Below, one piece after another: positions 14,230 through 16,968 of a stretch of 16,968 nucleotides of DNA (within the stretch, counting starts at the first letter, position 1; every line of letters starts with the position of its first letter). The notes under the pieces were generated by a model. The model did no database searches. It was given only the letters and a program-made list of their open reading frames with translations, and was not told the DNA's origin. The stretch spans positions 1 to 16,968 of the forward strand of contig CAZIAK010000071.1 in NCBI GenBank assembly GCA_964537035.1, given 5' to 3'. Source of the stretch: CAZIAK01 sp964537035 (GTDB taxonomy: Bacteria; Planctomycetota; B15-G4). A program made the position numbers and the translations under genes.

Positions 14230-15539
14230 GGCAGATCCAGGGAAGGGTCAGCGAGCCAGGCACCGGGCGTCTCGCCAGGCACGACCCCATACCAAGGTTC
14301 AGGCACGGTCACCTGGCCAAAGACGGCAGCCGAACTCTTCAGCTGGCGGCCGTCGTCCATGACGATGGTGGCCGCCACGGTGCGGGCCACTTGCTGCTCC
14401 TTCGTCTGGGTGCACAACTGAGCGCCCGCCAGGCTCCTGCCCACGGCCAAGGGCGCGGGCACAAAGCTGCCCCCGCCGCTCGCCACCGCGACCCCAGAGA
14501 AGTCTGCCGACAGCGTGGGGATGACCCGGACGTTGATGGAGTCCCAGCCTTCGACCGTGAGCACGAGGGCATAGGCTCGGCCCGGCTCGACGATCTGGCC
14601 GAAACCCGAGAGATCGATGGTGGTGAACGACGTGGTGGGCGTGAGCACCAGCTCGATCTCGGGGTGCAGCCCCCACCAACCCCAGGCCGTGCCGTTGGGG
14701 ACGTGGTTGGCCTCCTTGTTCTTGATCGTGTCCCACCAGAGGAACGGCGTGGGCGGCAGCTCCGCTGCGGGGACTTCTACGCGCCCCAGGCTGGGGCCGT
14801 AGGGCAAGGCGTCATCGGGAGCCCGGGCTTCATACAGGTCGACGAACAGTTTGCCGCCCAGGTAGCCTGGGTGGGTCGGGTTGTGCGGCGGGCTGGCGTG
14901 AAGGTGGCAGAAGATGTGCTGGTCGCCATCGAGAAACGAGACGGCCAGGGTGAGCTGGTCCATGCTGGCCGAGAGCCGTTGTTCGGCGACTCCGGCGACG
15001 GTGTCCACGCTGTCCGGTGCTCCATGGGCCATGGAGAAACCGAGGGCCAGGCCGTCCCCCGCCTCCAGGCTCAGCTCGACTGGCGTGCCTGCGGGCTCCC
15101 CCGCCGTGAACCACGATCCGGAGACTGTCAGCGGCCCATCGTCACGAAGCCGTTGCTGGCTCTGCGCTGCAAACGTCACCTGGGCCACGTCGTCCAACAA
15201 GACTCCCGTGGCGCCGGAGGGACGGGTCACCGAGAGCGCACCGTCGTCGAACTCGAAGCTCGTCAGGGCACCGAAGGGGTCGGACACCACCAACTGGTTT
15301 GCCGCTGGCACGTCCACCCACCAGGCATCTCGCACCGCCCCCAGAATGTGGGTCGCGGTCTCGTCCAGGCGAGTGTCTGTCTCGGCCCGGGCGATCGACG
15401 TGGCCGTGCTGAACATGGACAGCCCAGCCGAGGCCGCCGTCATGAGCACAGCAGACAAGGTGGCTGCCAAGAGCAACTCAAGCAACGTGAAGCCGTGGGA
15501 CCTGGCGGCCCCAGGGCGGGGAGGGCAATACGAACGCAA
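14226..15539 (-). CDS. PilW/GspJ-like minor pseudopilin with a large extra domain
   Basis: A 437-residue protein with a textbook prepilin N-terminus: a 16-residue leader ending in HG, then FTLLELLLAATLSAVLMTAA with Glu at mature position 5 (residue 21). Usual GspJ/PilW proteins are about 200-350 residues. The ordinary ectodomain runs to about 205. From about 205 to 345 there is an extra beta-rich region with KLFVDLYEA, SLGRVEVPAAELPP, ELVLTPTTSFTTIDLSGFG and the VEPGRAYALVLTVEG turn, resembling a jelly-roll-like insert. The only possible start before the leader is the TTG at 15539, as an in-frame TGA lies 24 nt upstream; AGGAG is 10 nt ahead. First gene of the minus-strand operon. What the extra domain binds is unknown. 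Confidence 0.82.
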   Translation of the reverse strand: MRSYCPPRPGAARSHGFTLLELLLAATLSAVLMTAASAGLSMFSTATSIARAETDTRLDETATHILGAVRDAWWVDVPAANQLVVSDPFGALTSFEFDDGALSVTRPSGATGVLLDDVAQVTFAAQSQQRLRDDGPLTVSGSWFTAGEPAGTPVELSLEAGDGLALGFSMAHGAPDSVDTVAGVAEQRLSASMDQLTLAVSFLDGDQHIFCHLHASPPHNPTHPGYLGGKLFVDLYEARAPDDALPYGPSLGRVEVPAAELPPTPFLWWDTIKNKEANHVPNGTAWGWWGLHPEIELVLTPTTSFTTIDLSGFGQIVEPGRAYALVLTVEGWDSINVRVIPTLSADFSGVAVASGGGSFVPAPLAVGRSLAGAQLCTQTKEQQVARTVAATIVMDDGRQLKSSAAVFGQVTVPEPWYGVVPGETPGAWLADPSLDLP

Positions 15540-15813
15540 CGTGTAGGGGCTCCTGTCCTGTCAGCGAGAAGCGATCCTCCAAGGCGCGCTCACTGCTCCC
15601 ACCCATCGGAACCGGGCAGGGACGAGTTGCGTGTCTTCTTTCGATCTCCCCAGGCCCTCCGGCCACGGCCAAGGGCAGCCGTTTTGAGGCAAGTGACGGT
15701 CATTGTCCCTTCACCCGAGCCGCTCGCCATGCCGAAGTGAGTGGTTCCGGGGCCTGAGCACGAGGCCTCCTCTCTGCCCTTCCCCTGGTCCTCGCAGGGC
15801 CCTGGAGCCTGTC
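15540..15813. other. 274-bp divergent intergenic region between pilin operon and lipoprotein
   Basis: No convincing sigma-70 or sigma-54 promoter was seen on either strand. A 7-pair inverted repeat (15749-15755 with 15763-15769, one G-T pair) and a perfect 10-bp palindrome cagggccctg (15795-15804) lie just upstream of the lipoprotein start. Either could be an operator, but both are short and GC-rich. Confidence 0.35.
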
Positions 15814-16875
15814 ATGTCGATTCTGCCCCGCGGGCTCGCTGCCCTCGCCCTGATCTGCCTCCCTGGCTGCGTCATCAGCCTCACCCCCCCAGATCAGCAC
15901 GCCAGCTACCCTACCACCATCGCCGCCACGCCCGCTGCCATGGCTGCACCTGCGGCGAGCAAGCAAGAGGTCGAGCTGCCCTGGCGGACGGACGTGGACG
16001 ATGTGCTTGAGCTCGCCGAGCGGGTCGTGGTGCCAGGCTTCTTCATGGTCATGCAAACCGAAGACTCGGCCAGCGCTCGGGTGGCTGGAGGTTCGACTCT
16101 CGGTGGCGGGCAGTCCAGTGGAGCCAGGGCTTCCATGCAACTGCGGGTGCAACTGGACGCCCAGGAGATGAGAGCCGTGGTCGACGCGGCGTACGCCGAC
16201 TTCATCGCCCAGCTCCAGAGCACGGGCCGCGAAGTGATCAGCGCCGAGGCCATGCGTGCCGTGCCCGGATACAGCGGCCTGGACTTCGTCGAGACCGACG
16301 ATAACGGTTTCTATATCCAGACGGCGAGCCTGGGCGCGAACAAGGGCGCGGTGGTGGTCCCCGCCACCGGTCAGCCGCTGTGGTGGACCAACGGCCAGGC
16401 TCTCTTCGGCCATCAGGTGGGCCCCATCTTCGACCAGAACAACCACAAGGCCCTGCAGTGGGTGTCGAAGAGCAACGAGGCCGTGGTCATCTACCCGGTC
16501 TTCCATGTGAACTTCCTCGACATGGAGTCCAGCGGCAACAGCATGAACTACCTGGGCGGTGGCACGGCCGAAGTGTCAGCGAACCAGAACCTCACCGTGT
16601 CCGTGTCCTACAACGTCTTTGACGGCAAGAGCCTCATGGGCGGAGCGGCCCTGGGCAGCGCGTCCCTGGGCAGCGAACTGGGTGAGATCGTGCGGGACAG
16701 TGAGTCGTCCGACTCGGGCGTCGCCTCGGGAATCGCCGGGCTCTACAGCGCGGCCACGTCGTCGTCAGACTGCACGCTCCATCTCGACTGGCCGGGCGTG
16801 GAGAGCAAGATCCTCGCCGGCGTCCAAGGCCTGAACGCAGGCTTCATGGACCTGGTCAACGAGTACGCGCCCTAG
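15814..16875 (+). CDS. Predicted lipoprotein of unrecognised family
   Basis: A 353-residue protein with a clear lipoprotein signal: hydrophobic run ending LPGC at Cys19, preceded by MSILPRG. A Thr/Pro/Ala-rich linker to about residue 45 would let it stand off the membrane. The rest alternates helices and strands: AEMRAVVDAAYADF-type helix region (about 112-130), a YSGLDF segment, a WTNGQALFGHQVGP stretch, then VIYPVFHVNFLDMESSG and a Gly/Ser-rich GGAALGSASLGSELGE segment. I do not recognise the family; the pattern of a long helix followed by DFIAQLQSTGREVISAEA is compatible with a periplasmic assembly or sensing lipoprotein. The ATG at 15814 has GGAG 6 nt upstream; the frame is open back to 15703 but lacks coding character there. 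It is divergent from the pilin operon, so a link to pilus function is possible but unproven. Confidence 0.8.
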   Translation: MSILPRGLAALALICLPGCVISLTPPDQHASYPTTIAATPAAMAAPAASKQEVELPWRTDVDDVLELAERVVVPGFFMVMQTEDSASARVAGGSTLGGGQSSGARASMQLRVQLDAQEMRAVVDAAYADFIAQLQSTGREVISAEAMRAVPGYSGLDFVETDDNGFYIQTASLGANKGAVVVPATGQPLWWTNGQALFGHQVGPIFDQNNHKALQWVSKSNEAVVIYPVFHVNFLDMESSGNSMNYLGGGTAEVSANQNLTVSVSYNVFDGKSLMGGAALGSASLGSELGEIVRDSESSDSGVASGIAGLYSAATSSSDCTLHLDWPGVESKILAGVQGLNAGFMDLVNEYAP

Positions 16876-16880
16876 CAGGC

Positions 16881-16958
16881 TTTGTGTACGGTTCCGCGCA
16901 CCGACCACGCCTCGGTGGCTCCATCGAGGTGTGCTCGGCGCGCGGCACGGTACGCACA
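16881..16958. repeat. Long imperfect palindrome after the lipoprotein gene
   Basis: Starting 5 bp after the stop codon, 16883-16918 pairs with 16921-16956 around a 2-nt centre. In that 36-pair stem I count 29 Watson-Crick pairs, 3 G-T pairs and 4 mismatches. As RNA it would fold into a strong hairpin and could end transcription, though there is no T-tract after it. Its length exceeds a usual terminator, so a repeat element of the REP or small-MITE kind is an alternative. The window ends 10 bp later. Confidence 0.6.
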
Positions 16959-16968
16959 CGCTGCTAGC

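Noticed and set aside
12228..15539. Type II secretion pseudopilin operon (gspH-I-J-K)
   Set aside because: No GspK helix-hairpin features, no GspG major pseudopilin and no secretion ATPase or secretin in view; minor pilins of a type IV pilus fit equally or better.

Overview
The window is high-GC DNA with tightly packed genes and two runs of exactly 100 Ns (7831-7930 and 12639-12738), so it looks like a scaffold from a draft or metagenome assembly. The gene set points to a Gram-negative, high-GC delta-proteobacterial or myxobacterial-type lineage: a TonB receptor with its own energising complex, two predicted lipoproteins, type IV pilin-like minor pilins and a sulfatase-fold protein ending in a LRALGYV-type tail. 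The lineage call is inference from gene content only.

Left part (1-5185): the 3' end of msrB (methionine-R-sulfoxide reductase) runs off the left edge. It converges with a very large UvrA-family gene on the minus strand. That protein has 1588 residues, four ABC ATPase modules and four zinc modules, and reads as two class II (UvrB-domain-less) UvrA copies fused head to tail. A 15-pair hairpin sits between the two genes and overlaps the stop codon of the second.

Centre-left (5186-9328): a divergent intergenic region carries three copies of TCAGGATCG, two of them forming a 10-bp inverted repeat around the start codon of the UvrA-like gene. It is followed by a plus-strand cluster: TonB-dependent receptor, tonB, exbB, exbD. 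The last three are spaced 2 bp apart or overlap by 4 bp. This is a self-contained outer-membrane uptake unit: ExbB/ExbD harvest the proton gradient, TonB spans the periplasm and the receptor carries the TonB box. The substrate cannot be read from the sequence. The tonB Pro-rich linker is interrupted by the first N gap.

Centre-right (9333-12193): a minus-strand secreted or lipidated alkaline-phosphatase/sulfatase-superfamily protein converges on exbD with 4 bp between the stop codons. It has Thr where formylglycine sulfatases have Cys or Ser. A 359-bp intergenic stretch separates it from a plus-strand DUF1801/YdeI-family gene.

Right part (12228-16968): a minus-strand minor pilin operon in the order PilW/GspJ-like, PilV/GspI-like, PilX-like, GspH/FimT-like. 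The first junctions are 4-bp ATGA overlaps; the last junction is lost in the second N gap. Divergent from it is a plus-strand lipoprotein gene of no recognised family, followed at the window edge by a long imperfect palindrome of about 76 nt.

No tRNA, rRNA, CRISPR array, transposase or phage gene was seen.
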